From Climacium dendroides (taxonomy: Eukaryota > Streptophyta > Bryopsida > Hypnales > Climaciaceae): DNA of 64,000 bases. How positions within the stretch are numbered: the stretch's first letter is position 1; the number at the start of each line of letters is the position of its first letter. The position numbers and the translations under genes are program-made. Shown in pieces: positions 24,215 through 34,590 of this stretch. A model generated the notes under the pieces. That model was not told where the DNA came from. It worked only from the letters and a program-made list of their open reading frames with translations, and did not search any database. The DNA lies in contig OX467092.1 in assembly GCA_950106755.1 (NCBI GenBank), forward strand, positions 28,488,582 to 28,552,581. The letters are read 5' to 3'.

Positions 24215-25300
24215 ATTCAGGTCGCATCGACCTGAATTGCATATCCCTTCAAACACATATCCTAGGTCCGGGCAAGTTCCTTGAAAATTTTCAGATGAGA
24301 TTAACCTGCATTTCAGGTCGGTCCGACCTGAAATGTACACCTACTAACATTTTTTGTACAAAGAAGGCAACTAAATGGAAGGGAATTGCACTAACATGTC
24401 AGAAGACAAATAACAAAGTCATCCAAATTCAATGCAGATCAGGTCGGTCCGACCTGAACTGCAAAGAACACCCTATGCAATCTGACGTGTCAAATAAGTT
24501 GTAAGACCAACAAATAAATAACTATCACAATATTAGACACCTATTTATAAACAAATGGACTAATAAATGAGTTCATTAACGTGTCGGTAATGTACGTCAC
24601 ATGACCCACACTACAATTCAAGTCGCATCGACCTGAATTGCAGAGCCCCATAAATCATATTCTCTCCCAAATCTCTCCATTTGTCCGTGCTATTTCATGG
24701 ACAATGTTGACATGAGATGAACATGCATTTTAGGTCGGTCCGACCTGAAATGTACACCTACTAGCATCGTCAGTACAAGGCAAGCAACTGAGTAGCAGAC
24801 ACTATCACTAACATCTCAGAAGAGAAATAACATGATCGTCAAAATTAAATGCAGATCAGGTCGGTCCGACCTGAACTGCAAGGAAGACCCTCTGCAATCT
24901 GGCACAGCAAATACATATTCCCTTCACCAACATACATATTTATATGACTATATTAGACACCTAGTATAATTAAAAAATTGACCAAAAGACACATTTCTAA
25001 TAAACATCCATTTACCAACAACAAACATGACAACACTACCGCATGCAATTCAGGTCGAACCGACCTGAACTACCAGTTCCAAAGTGAGAACAATACGTAC
25101 TAGGACGATCCGATAACATTAATCAATAACATTGAGGCCATCACAATAGCAGAAATATTTGCATATTCCGACTAGAACTTCAGGTCGAGTCAACCTGAAG
25201 TGTATGAAGCAAAACGAACTGAGTCCAAGTAGATCAAACACATAGAAGATGAAATGTAGAAGCTCCATGTACTGGTTTTTAGGTCGGGTCGATCTGAATC
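24215..25300. repeat. Upstream palindromes of copy 2
   Basis: Nine dyads with consensus TCAGGTCGGTCCGACCTGA start near 24219, 24315, 24441, 24620, 24732, 24858, 25052, 25182 and 25281. The central bases vary (GCAT, GGTC, GAAC, GAGT) while the AGGTCG/CGACCT arms are kept. Blocks 24217-24490 and 24616-24910 are a direct duplication carrying three dyads each. The array ends about 55 bases before the coding start. Confidence 0.9.
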
Positions 25301-25354
25301 AACATAGCAACAACTCTTGTTCTAACAACATCCCGTTTGGAAAATGAATGCAGA

Positions 25355-26791
25355 ATGGATGACCAAATTGAGAAGCTGGAGGCCTTCTACGTACGCTGTG
25401 CGCACAAATCCTCTGGGGAGGAAGGGGACGACTTTGACAATGACGGAGACTACTGGGAATTCAAAAATCCCGAAAAGGTTGAGAATTGGAGTCTCCACAT
25501 GATTCCTTTCAAGAACCTCATTTGCTTCGCTGCAAAGTTCAAAGACACCGACCATTTCTTCAACATATCCTTTGATGAGAAGATAAAGGACGTTGCCCAC
25601 GACAGTGGTCCATTCTTGAAAATTCGGTGTGTTACAGCTGTGACTGGTACACCCGAAAGCGAGCAGTACCACTTCACTATTTGCTTGGACTCCTCAAGAT
25701 GTGCCTTCAACATATCACACTTCCTGTCAACGCTGGAACCGACTGAGTACAGAACGGAGATTCCCGACCTTGAGAAGAAAGTTGACCACAACTACTTCAA
25801 GACAAAGGACAGGAAGTTGGCAACAGGGAAGGCCCTATACTCTCGCCTGAAGACACTCCTAAACGACTTCACAATTCTGAAGACGAAACTTGAGCTGAAG
25901 AAGAAAGACATGACTGTCAGAACTGTCTCCCAGGAGTTTCCAAGTAACGTGGAGGGACAGAGCTCAATGGGTACACTTAGAACCCAACAGAGTCGGGGGA
26001 CAAGAAAGTCCATGCAGGCCGCTACTCCAGCACGAGCTCCCAGGAAAAGTAAGTTCGCATCAACCTCAACAACGGCAACAGTAGCGCAAGACCCTAGTGC
26101 AGTTTTACTAGGGGAGCTGAGTTTTGTATCTGCGGTAACTGAGGTCCCGGTCCCTTATGACGCCAAGAAATCGCACGATTACATTGCGTCCGCGGAGGCA
26201 TACAAGGCCTACTGGAAGCACTGCACGGACGCCTACATCTTTGGCTTGGAGGATAAGAAGACAATTTCCATTGAGCAGCTCATCAAGGCCCTAGAGGACT
26301 TAAACATCCGTAGCCATGAAATGAAGCTCGTGGAGGACATGATGACATACCTCTGGAAAATGCCAGATAAGTCCACAAAACAAACATTGTGTGTCATGCC
26401 AGTGGATTGCTTCGAGAAGCCAAAGCCGGAGGACTGGCTAGCACTTGAAAGGAAGAACTTCTACATCATCAATGGGCAGCATAGTGTGACTGCCAGCAAA
26501 ATGATGGTAGACCAAAACCTTGACGAAGAGATTGTCAAGAACTTTCGTCAATGGGATTGCTATGTGGTCTGGTCCACAAATGCCCAGAAACTACGGGACA
26601 TATCGGCGTACTACAATAGGGTCAATCACTTCGTAGTGCAGAAGCCCTCGTGGTCAACAAACATTCTGGGAGCTAGAAAAGTGTAGGAACTCATGGGGAG
26701 GCCACGCAATCCGAAGGAAGCGGCCCCAATAGCGACAATGTCCAACGTCAGGCGAAACGCTGAGAGTACAACAAATAAGAAGAAATTCATG
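25355..26791 (+). pseudogene. Copy 2, exon 1: N-terminal domain and INGQH segment
   Basis: The ATG at 25355 (MDDQIEKLEAFYV) matches the start of copy 1. Residues 1-190 are the unassigned domain (KTKDRKLATGKALYSRLKTL is the best conserved block), then a Ser/Thr/Arg-rich linker, then FYIINGQHSVTASKMM, WDCYVVWS and YYNRVNHF. Only one in-frame stop occurs (TAG 26684-26686); the frame then continues to KKKFM|GTAAGA. The single frame spanning what copy 1 splits by TGA shows that the two parts are one protein. Confidence 0.65.
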
Positions 26792-26802
26792 GTAAGAGAT
26801 TC

Positions 26803-26977
26803 AGGTCGAGTCGACCTGATCTGAGAATGTCGTCTTCCACCTAGTATTCCAGCCAGCATAGGTGATGTATTGATTTACTTCACGTGATAATGAATGAAGA
26901 GTTCGAAGTAAGTAAAACGACAAAGGTGTATTTGACGTTCAAAATGAAATGTGTAGTTTAGGTCGGTCCGAGCTGAA
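26803..26977. repeat. Palindromes in copy 2 intron 1
   Basis: Two dyads at about 26803 (TCAGGTCGAGTCGACCTGA) and 26960 (AGGTCGGTCCGAGCTGAA). The first begins about 10 bases after the donor and the second ends a few bases before the acceptor. Confidence 0.8.
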
Positions 26978-26982
26978 TAGAG

Positions 26983-28042
26983 AGCTCCAAATTGACCGAG
27001 ACATACAAAATTGCGTTGCAGAAATTCTCATCAGCAATGTACAAGCGGTTCGCTCTGCTAGATGTACTAAAGGCCCAGAAGGCTGCAAAAGGCAAGGACG
27101 CCAAGAAGAAGCTCGAGATCCGAAACGAGCTGAAGATAATCACAGCTCCGGACGATGTGTACAACCTGTGGAGCGAGGTCATTTCTAGTGCTGCGCATGG
27201 GGATTTGATAGACCCCAATACTAGACTGAAGTACAACGAGAAGGCCACTTGGAAGCCCGAGCAAGGGAATCTGACGCATGAGTTCTTCAAAGTGCTCGGA
27301 AACCTTTCCTTCAATGACTTGTCGAAGCTGGCCAAACATATTCTGCATCAGAATCCAGGGAGCAAGAACAAGGACTAGAACAAGAAACAATTTTGTGCCC
27401 CCAAAATCCACTGCATACTATCGTCCATATGACGTTATGTATAAGACGCACCAAGATTGGCCTAGAGGTGTGCTCACTGCAGAGAACGTGAAGGACATCA
27501 AGCTTGGAGTGTGGGACCTACGTTACACCCCGAATGTGGTGTCAAAGTCTAAGTGTACGCCAGCCGATCCATACTTCGCTGCAGTTGTCGAGTCCTTCCA
27601 AGAAAAGGGCCAGCCCCTTCTCGAGGACATTCCGGTGTGGGTGCTCATTTGTTCCGACCTCACCGAACAAACGCAAGCACTTCACTTCATAGACAACAAT
27701 CCCGTATTGAAGGAGTACTCCATGAGTTTCTCTAACTACATGCCCTCACCCAATGAGCGTATCGGTGACTTGTCTGCACGAAGCAAGAAGGCGGTGGAAC
27801 CAATTTACCTGACCATCCTGCAAAGCCCAAGCAATGCTAGGACGGTGAGAATGAGGTCTTCCTATGATGCTCCTAGTACTGAAACATTTATGAGGCCCGG
27901 GGCTTACAACAAGCTAGAGTTCAGGATTAATAATACTGAGCTACGGATGGAGTTCTTCCTCAATCTTGTGAGGAAATTCTGCGCTCCTGGAGCAAGCGTA
28001 ATGTCATTCTTCGCTGGGTCGAAGTTCACGTGTGCTGCGATG
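26983..28042 (+). pseudogene. Copy 2, exon 2: two unassigned conserved domains
   Basis: Starts after GAATAGAG with SSKLTETYKIALQKF. First domain contains HGDLIDPNTRLKYN and HEFFKVLGNLSFND. A frameshift within the repeated AAGAAC/AAGGAC stretch near 27375 moves into the frame reading NNFVPPKSTAYYRPYDV. Second domain ends FRINNTELRMEFFLNLV and TCAAM|GTAAGC. The order and junctions match copy 1. Confidence 0.6.
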
Positions 28043-28092
28043 GTAAGCCTGAACACAATGAATTCCACAATGTAATGTTTTGGCTATGGTTA

Positions 28093-28275
28093 AGGTCGAT
28101 TCGACCTGAATAAAATGGACATGTATTTCTTCTTGAAATTCTAAGGTGATAGAAACCAGGTCAGGTCGACCTGACTCGTAGCATTGACTGGATTGTGTTC
28201 CTCCATAGTTTGGCTCGACCTGACCGGTTCTATTGAGTGTCCAAGAGTGAACTTCAGGTCGGGTCGACCTGACCC
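28093..28275. repeat. Palindromes in copy 2 intron 2
   Basis: Dyads near 28093 (AAGGTCGATTCGACCTGAA), 28158 (AGGTCAGGTCGACCTGAC) and 28256 (CAGGTCGGGTCGACCTGAC), and a half site near 28213. Confidence 0.8.
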
Positions 28276-28376
28276 AATCTACTGCTGACGTTACGTGAAA
28301 TACCATTGTATCCTCGTTAGGGAATTTTCATACTATCGTAATCTGATAGTATGTGACATTGTGTGTGACTTTGCAG

Positions 28377-29352
28377 ATGAGTGGGGTTAATGTGTTTGCT
28401 GTGGGGGACTCGGAGGAGTCTGACCAGTGGACTGAAATTGCAACCACTGCGAAGAAACTGGATAAGAACGATTTTCTTCCAGAGGGATACTTTGTCGATG
28501 AGGGCAAATTCCCGCGCCGACCATTGGGGTCAAGCACGCCTTCGTCATCAAAGCGCAAGGGGAAGGCAACTAGAGAGGCAAGCATGCCGTCCGGTCGGAG
28601 GTCATCTACAATCATATTGTGTAAGTCCTCCGACAGCGATGGGGCAGCCGGTGATGACGACGACGACGACGACGACGTTCCCATGGATCGGAGCACCCCT
28701 CCAGTGATCCGCTCTCAAAGCATCCGGGGATCATCAACGTCGTCGGGTCAACCACTTGACTCATCTACCATGCCGTCTCCAGCCTCCAGGGAGAAGCGAA
28801 AGAGGGCAAGATCGCAAGCCGACGACGACTATGATGTAGAAATTGCAGAGCTGAAGAGGAGGCGGGAACTGGATCAAATGATGTTTGACAGGCAAGCCAG
28901 GGAGATGGCGGAGTTGCGACAGTTTATGGTGGCAATGTCACAAAAGAACGACTCCAAACTGGAGGCCATTATCAACAATCTTGGTGGGGCCATGCCTCTA
29001 GCATCCATACAGCCGTCTCAGGTTGACCAAGTGCTTTTGCTGTAGGGAGCGCCAACAAGACCAACGATGAGTGGATCCTCAAGCTTACCCTCCACTCCAC
29101 GATTGACTGGGGTGCCTTCTGTCTCTCTCACTCCTCTTGCAGGTTCCGCAGATCCTCCAACTCCTCCTCCTACTGAGGAGTGCCCCTCCACCCCTCCACC
29201 TCCACCTGATGACGAGGACATGGCTCGAGTTCCACTTGATGGTGGCAGGTCCTTAGAGACCTTGGAGTCTAGCCCGAAGATGCCCGCGGATCCTGCCATC
29301 GCCATTGATGATGATCGGAGTCATGCATTGGATGGCCAGGATGCACCATCAG
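28377..29352 (+). pseudogene. Copy 2, exon 3: acidic coiled-coil region
   Basis: Begins ATGAGTGGGG after CTTTGCAG. It has the conserved TAKKLDKNDF, a run of eight Asp residues, an ELKRRRELDQMMFDRQAREM helix, then a TAG at 29043-29045, and a Ser/Pro-rich tail ending CAG|GTTGAC. Phase matches the following exon. Confidence 0.55.
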
Positions 29353-29602
29353 GTTGACCACACAATCACTCAATGTCATTTGTATAGAATTAGTTCCACT
29401 CGAGCTGATTTGTGTCATAGGTTGTACTTAGATAGAGCCCCTTAGTATGGGAGACAATACTTTTTGATAGAAAACAATTTTTTGGCTAATCCATATCTTC
29501 ATGTAAGATGATGACTTTTTATACTGAATTTTATTAATCAATTATACGGATTTTTCTGTAAAAATTTTAAGTCTTGTTTGTCTGGCCCTTCCTGAATTGC
29601 AG

Positions 29603-29835
29603 AACCTCCTCTGATGGCTATCTCAACTGGACCAAATGATCTTCTGAAATCTATTGCTCCTGTACAGCATGTACAATGTCCAACATTTGGTTGTGGTATT
29701 ATAGAAGCTACAAGTGGAGGTGCATTGGAATCTGAGTCCATGCACTTAGATGATGACGTCTCTATTCCCGACACTCAGCTTCTGGAGATTGAAATGCCAG
29801 ACCCTGTTGGACCGACGTTGTCTTTGCCGGAAAAG
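29603..29835 (+). CDS. Copy 2, exon 4: short linker exon
   Basis: Acceptor GAATTGCAG and donor GAAAAG|GTAACC, with both phases fitting exons 3 and 5. Contains HVQCPTFGCGIIEA. No similarity recognised. Confidence 0.5.
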
Positions 29836-29991
29836 GTAACCTCGTGCCCATGCGTCCTTGATCTCTGTGCTAATAGGTACCTTTGTATTCATATATAATC
29901 TGCGACAATTGGATTTTGCCTTTTTCCTTGAGTTTCGAAATGTGTTAGTGCAGCTTAGTAACTAGCTGCACATTTGTCCGTTTGATAGCAG

Positions 29992-30792
29992 GGATCGGTT
30001 CCTCCATCTGAACGTGGAGATACGTCGAAGGATGTTGAGATTCCATTGACGTCCAGGGTGACCGTCGCCGAGAAGTGGCTGAATGTTGTCTTGGACTTGA
30101 ATGGAGTCTTGTGTGTTTGTGAAGACACCAAGTACAAGGGGTGGGCTGTGCATGTCGGGAATGCAGACCAACCGCACTCCACCATGATTCCTGCGATTGT
30201 GGGACCGAAGGCGGTCTTTATCCGCCCAAATTGCGCTCATTTCCTTCGTGAGCTAGAATTGATAGCACACGTTTCTATTTGGAGCTCCATGAAGAAGTTT
30301 ACCGTTCAAAAAATCATCGATTATCTTTTTGTTGGTCTGGATAAGCCTCGCATTATACTTGGGCAGGAGTCTTGCACGACGCTCAAGTGTGAGGAACAGG
30401 GCCGGATAGTCACATTCAGGGAGCCAGGCACCACCAAGGACCTGTTCGTGAAGGACGCGAACACCTTGTTTAATAATTTCAATGGGCAATTTCTTCGAGA
30501 GAATACTGTCATAGTTGACGATAGTCCTATGAAGCACTTCATGAACAAGTCGGAGAACGTCGTTCTCCCCATCAGTTGGTCTCCCAAGGGTAACGGCCCC
30601 AGGGACTCATATTTGGACATGGTCCTTTTGCCCTGGCTCAGGCGACTTCACATAGCTCGAGATGAAGGGTTGAAATCATTTCGCAAGAGTAGTGCAGGGA
30701 AAATTGGGCGGAAGATGTTGTATGATGAGAGAAATCGTGGCATGTACAATAGTCTTATGGATGCAGTCAGAGTGTCTTCAGCGTACCGATAG
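29992..30792 (+). CDS. Copy 2, exon 5: FCP1/NIF-type HAD domain
   Basis: An uninterrupted frame after acceptor GATAGCAG. WLNVVLDLNGVLCVC is the HAD box with DLNG, VSIWSSMKKFTVQKI follows, then RIILGQESCTTLK, and NTVIVDDSPMKHFMN with the DDSP motif, ending LLPWLRRLH. This order is diagnostic of the FCP1/NIF/Ctdsp phosphatase fold. Family members dephosphorylate Ser/Thr of proteins such as the RNA polymerase II tail. The Asn at the general-acid position questions catalysis here. The exon ends in TAG without a clear donor. Confidence 0.7.
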   Translation, partial: GSVPPSERGDTSKDVEIPLTSRVTVAEKWLNVVLDLNGVLCVCEDTKYKGWAVHVGNADQPHSTMIPAIVGPKAVFIRPNCAHFLRELELIAHVSIWSSMKKFTVQKIIDYLFVGLDKPRIILGQESCTTLKCEEQGRIVTFREPGTTKDLFVKDANTLFNNFNGQFLRENTVIVDDSPMKHFMNKSENVVLPISWSPKGNGPRDSYLDMVLLPWLRRLHIARDEGLKSFRKSSAGKIGRKMLYDERNRGMYNSLMDAVRVSSAYR

Positions 30793-30893
30793 CGCACTGC
30801 ATTTCATTACTGTTCATGAGCCACGTGGATGCAGTGACTATGTCATCGTCTAATCGGCGTTACGAGAGGGTAGTTTATTTATTGCTTTAGTTC

Positions 30894-31080
30894 AGGTCGA
30901 GTCGTGCTGAATGGCATGTGGATTGTTCTCTGAGTTTCTAGTGAACTTCAGTTCACCTCGACCTTAATGGCTCGTGCATTCGCATGTATGGTTAGAGATA
31001 TACGTAATTTCTGTAATATAATTTTTTTATGAATACCTTTCTGTATTTTCTTCTTCCTCCAGTTTAGGTCGGGTCGACCT
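30894..31080. repeat. Palindromes between the HAD and last exon of copy 2
   Basis: Degenerate dyads near 30894 (CAGGTCGAGTCGTGCTGAA), 30950 (half site) and 31066 (AGGTCGGGTCGACCT). Confidence 0.7.
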
Positions 31081-31192
31081 CATTCGATGGCCAGGACTTC
31101 CTAGACTGCAAATTTGCTATTGGAGTTTATTTGTAAATGTAATGACAGTTACAGCTTTTGATTAAATTGTTCTAATCTCTTTGTTTTCTTAG

Positions 31193-31597
31193 AATTTGGG
31201 AACGTCGTCCTCTCTAGTTCGGCACACCAGTCTTCCGTGCACTGCATCAGCTGACTCTTTCTCCGACTACGGGCAGAATCTAATTCTGAGTACAGGAAAC
31301 TTCATGTGTTCAGCTGCCACTGCAAATTCGACAATGGACTTCTCCCTAAAGCCCGTTGATGATAGGGTGGTGGATAGTCCCCCGGGTTCAGCTCCACATC
31401 GTCCAAAATCATGTTCTCCATCGCCCATGAAGTCTAGCGATGTTTTTGCTACACCGATGTCGTCCTCACCTTGCGATAGAGCAACACAGCGGAAACTATA
31501 TGGTGAGGATGTGGGTCCTTTTTCGGATGTTCAAGGAAGTATGTGGGCTTTCCAAGCTCATGAATTACAAGCAAGTACAACCACAGGCCGAAGATGA
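31193..31597 (+). CDS. Copy 2, C-terminal Ser/Pro-rich exon
   Basis: Follows acceptor GTTTTCTTAG. The DRVVDSPPGSAPHRPKSCSP block matches copy 1. The frame ends about 75 residues after it, roughly 125 residues earlier than in copy 1, so this end may be truncated. Confidence 0.45.
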   Translation, partial: NLGTSSSLVRHTSLPCTASADSFSDYGQNLILSTGNFMCSAATANSTMDFSLKPVDDRVVDSPPGSAPHRPKSCSPSPMKSSDVFATPMSSSPCDRATQRKLYGEDVGPFSDVQGSMWAFQAHELQASTTTGRR

Positions 31598-31848
31598 CGA
31601 AGGCAATCGTGGAGCTCAAGAGTAAATGACACGTATAGTACTTGTTCATAGTGTAGAGTCATACATTCATGCTTCATGAAAGCTCAATGTGCATATTACA
31701 AAGGAGCTCAAAACTCGAGTGAATCACACTCGTAGCTTTTACAGTGTACGCAAAACAATGTAATGAACTACATTACTGGCCTTTATAGTTCGTTGTCTGT
31801 AATATAGTGTCACTAGACCTAGCCAAGCATAGTTGAAGATGTATGGAA

Positions 31849-32054
31849 CAACTCATGGTGTACAAGTGAAAGGTCAATATGAACGTTTACCTTGTGGTTA
31901 TGATATTTGATTTCTACTTGTGTTCATCTGATTTTAATTCTTGTATAATTTGAATATTGTTTGAGGAATTCTCTTCTCCATTTTCAAATGAAATTAGACT
32001 TCTGTAACTCTCATTTCGGTGGAATACTCTCATTTTAATGAATATTACGTTATA
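31849..32054 (+). repeat. Right terminal segment of element 2
   Basis: Near-identical to 628-835 over about 205 bases. Ends CTCTCATTTTAATGAATATT, the terminal motif of the family, with a second CTCTCATTTCGG motif just inside. Confidence 0.65.
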
Positions 32055-32900
32055 TTAGCACCTTGAATACTGAAAGAGATTTACAAATTTTTTGTTTTCA
32101 TTAGTCTCTATAGAGCTTTAGTGAAGACACTTGCCAAAAGAGAATTTCTGCATGTTGAAACACTTACCTTGAATGCTATACAAAATTCAAATCACCTTCC
32201 ATGTGATATAAGAAACAGGGACAAAGAGGGACACAAGGAGAACGACATTCAAATTCAAAATGACTCTATTGCCAAAGCTTTTTCGAATTTCACAAGCCAT
32301 AGTACCCTAACCTTTGGTCTTCTGAATTCTAGTACGAAAATTAGTTTCATTCTTTGGAGTTTTTCCATATAGGAAATAACAATAAGAACATTCTCGTATT
32401 GACAGAAAGAGTGCAATACTAATGTGGTTGAAATTTATAAGTGCGTTAGAACTTACAAGCTGCAGATTCTACTTGGATTCTATAGGGTGCATTTACAAGG
32501 CTATTTTGAAATTGTCATTTGGTCTCTCATAGAAACCCAGTACTGTGTATGTGCATGTCTCCAAGGTCCCTAATTTTAGCATTTAAAATCTACTCTAGAA
32601 AAACCTGACAGTGTTTTTCTTCACGATCGTTGTTCTAGATATTTGAGTTACAGTTGTTTCGAATGAAGTCTCTCTATTCTTCAACTTCTGTAGCACATCC
32701 ATGAACCCTGTAGTTACCTCTTCTAAACTATTACTGTGAATTTCATTATACTTGCATGTGATTGCAATCCTTCCAACTTTGTTCCATGAACAAACAAGGA
32801 GGCCACATGACTCTACAAGCTTTCCTTAGAGGAGTAGAGTGACGACAGTTCTTTCACTGGAAAAAAACCAAGGGAGCTAAGTAGTTTTTAAAGAAAACAC
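32055..32900. other. AT-rich, no gene seen
   Basis: Short frames only (for example 32121-32372), with no recognisable product or supporting signals. Confidence 0.45.
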
Positions 32901-32917
32901 AAAGATGATGTGCTTAC

Positions 32918-33274
32918 ATTTGAGACGTCGACTGTATTCTTCCCGCGTCCAGAGCTCAAACTGTCTGCTGAAGCCTCTCCAACAAGTTGGACATTTTCAC
33001 CAGGGGCATCCTCTTGCCCGACGATACTCCCGCTCTCGAACTGCAGAACTCTACGAAGATCTGGAGACGATGTCTTCCCAGACTTTGGCGCTCCTCATAT
33101 ACCTCTTTTCATCCTCGACCGCTTTAGCTCTCTAGTTGAAGAAAAGTAAAAGGACCCTCGTCTCTTTCTTCTTTGTGTGGGCCTCACACAAACAACCTCA
33201 CTAACCTCGCACCCTAGAAGCATGAAGGGAAAAGAGAGGGCATCGCCATCGTTGCTCTCAACTATACCACAGAA
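32918..33274 (-). pseudogene. Orphan exon of an unidentified gene
   Basis: A minus-strand frame bounded by a good acceptor (GTTGTTTTCAG|TTCTGTGG) and donor (TCAAAT|GTAAGC). It encodes FCGIVESNDGDALSFPFM, a basic stretch (PTQRRKRRGSFYFSS) and a Ser/Gly/Glu-rich tail. A TGA at 33095-33097 interrupts it in frame. No neighbouring exons were found. It may be a captured exon or a remnant of another element. Confidence 0.4.
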
Positions 33275-33299
33275 CTGAAAACAACCGGAAGACAATGAA

Positions 33300-34590
33300 A
33301 ACTAAAGGAAGGACATGAAGCCTTATACATTTGGTTAGGCATTCCTATCAATAGCCGCTAAATTTGAATCTACAATGACAATACACATGCGAATTTGCTT
33401 CGTTTGTGGGCGCCTTCGGCTGTAAAGGACGTCGGCCGTCAAATCCTTTTTTGATAGGTTGGCCCTGACCATAATAGGACTGTCAGTACACATGAGGGCA
33501 CCGCCGATTCCATTAAAATTAAACCTTGACAGGGTGAAACTATTTTCTCAATGCACAACGTTCACTCTGACAAAGTACTTGTTCTTCCCTCTAATGGTGT
33601 GCCAAAAATCCTTATTAGTGTTGCTCTATTCATAAATTGCTCCCCATTTAATTAGCTCTGCCAATTATGGTTGCCTAGAATTTGAAGGGCTCTTAAACCA
33701 TGAATTTTAAATTTGGATTTCATTTCATGCAATTTCCCCTACAATCTATGAAATAAAGTACCAAGTGCCTTCAATGTTGTTGGATGAATATAAACAAACT
33801 TCTTAGTGTACCATGTATGCATTTAGTTGCATAGACAATAATCAATATTATGGTATGGGTATTTTAATTGACTAAATCAGAACCTTAAAATGAAGAAGGC
33901 ATCCAAGGTGAAAATGTAGTTTATAAATTAGCTATGTCATCAAATTATGGTAATAAAAAATTTCTCTATACTGGCAAATTTTTTTGTTTAGGAGGTTAGT
34001 ACCCCGTGTTATTAGAGACTAAATTTTCTATATTGCATATCATCACTAATATTTCCCTGTGCCTTACTTCATGACATCTTCCCAAAAGTAAATTTAATAG
34101 CATCCTAGCATAATTATTAATTTCAACATATGCCATTCATTAATTTAAGGAATAGAATTTGATGGGTGTAATTATGCATATTCATGTCATCCTCATTGTG
34201 CAAGTTCTTTTTTAAGGAGCGGTTTTAATTACAAAACTAATTTCTATTGAGTGGATTCTAGGATATATTGTCACCAAAATTTCTTTGTGATTCAATTTCG
34301 CCTCTTCATATCAAGCTATATGTGCTATTGCTTTTGTAAGGAGCATTTCAATTATTAAAGTAATTAATTTTGATTGGATTCCTAAATGTACTGTTCCCAA
34401 TATTTCTTTGGGAGGCATACTTCTCTGCATCACTATGTTGTTAGAGTGTTCCTTGTGCTTAGCAGTCACGTAAGAATTTGAAATGACCTTTGAACTAATT
34501 AATTTTCTTTAATCTCAATTGTCATATCGTTTCAAATTAAATCAAAGATGTTGCAGATAGGTGTTAAGATTTTGCTAATCGGTTTTAACA
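33300..34590. other. AT-rich upstream region of the MULE gene
   Basis: No gene. A GC-richer patch at 33405-33500 (GCCTTCGGCTG, GTCGGCCGTC) interrupts AT-rich DNA. I could not identify MULE terminal inverted repeats here. Confidence 0.4.

Larger units (their letters stand above)
25355..31597 (+). pseudogene. Multi-exon gene of unknown family, copy 2
   Basis: Exons inferred from splice signals are 25355-26791, 26983-28042, 28377-29352, 29603-29835 and 29992-30792, with a last exon from 31193. The joins from exon 1 through exon 5 are phase-consistent. Three lesions break it: TAG at 26684-26686 (aligning with a Trp of copy 1), a frameshift near 27375, and TAG at 29043-29045. Amino-acid similarity to copy 1 is clear in every exon but far from identity, so the copies diverged well before the lesions arose. 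Introns after exons 1 and 2 and the one before the last exon hold AGGTCG/CGACCT palindromes. Function unknown; see exon entries. Confidence 0.7.
24200..32054 (+). mobile_element. Element 2: truncated relative of element 1
   Basis: Holds a diverged plus-strand copy of the element 1 multi-exon gene, with its own palindrome family upstream and in introns. The right end at 31849-32054 ends CTCTCATTTTAATGAATATT, resembling element 1's terminus (TCTCATTTTAACGAATA). It lies about 430-460 bases after the last coding exon, close to the 545 bases seen in element 1. No partner transposase gene or left terminal repeat is visible between 22952 and 24219, so the left part is probably deleted. Confidence 0.6.
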
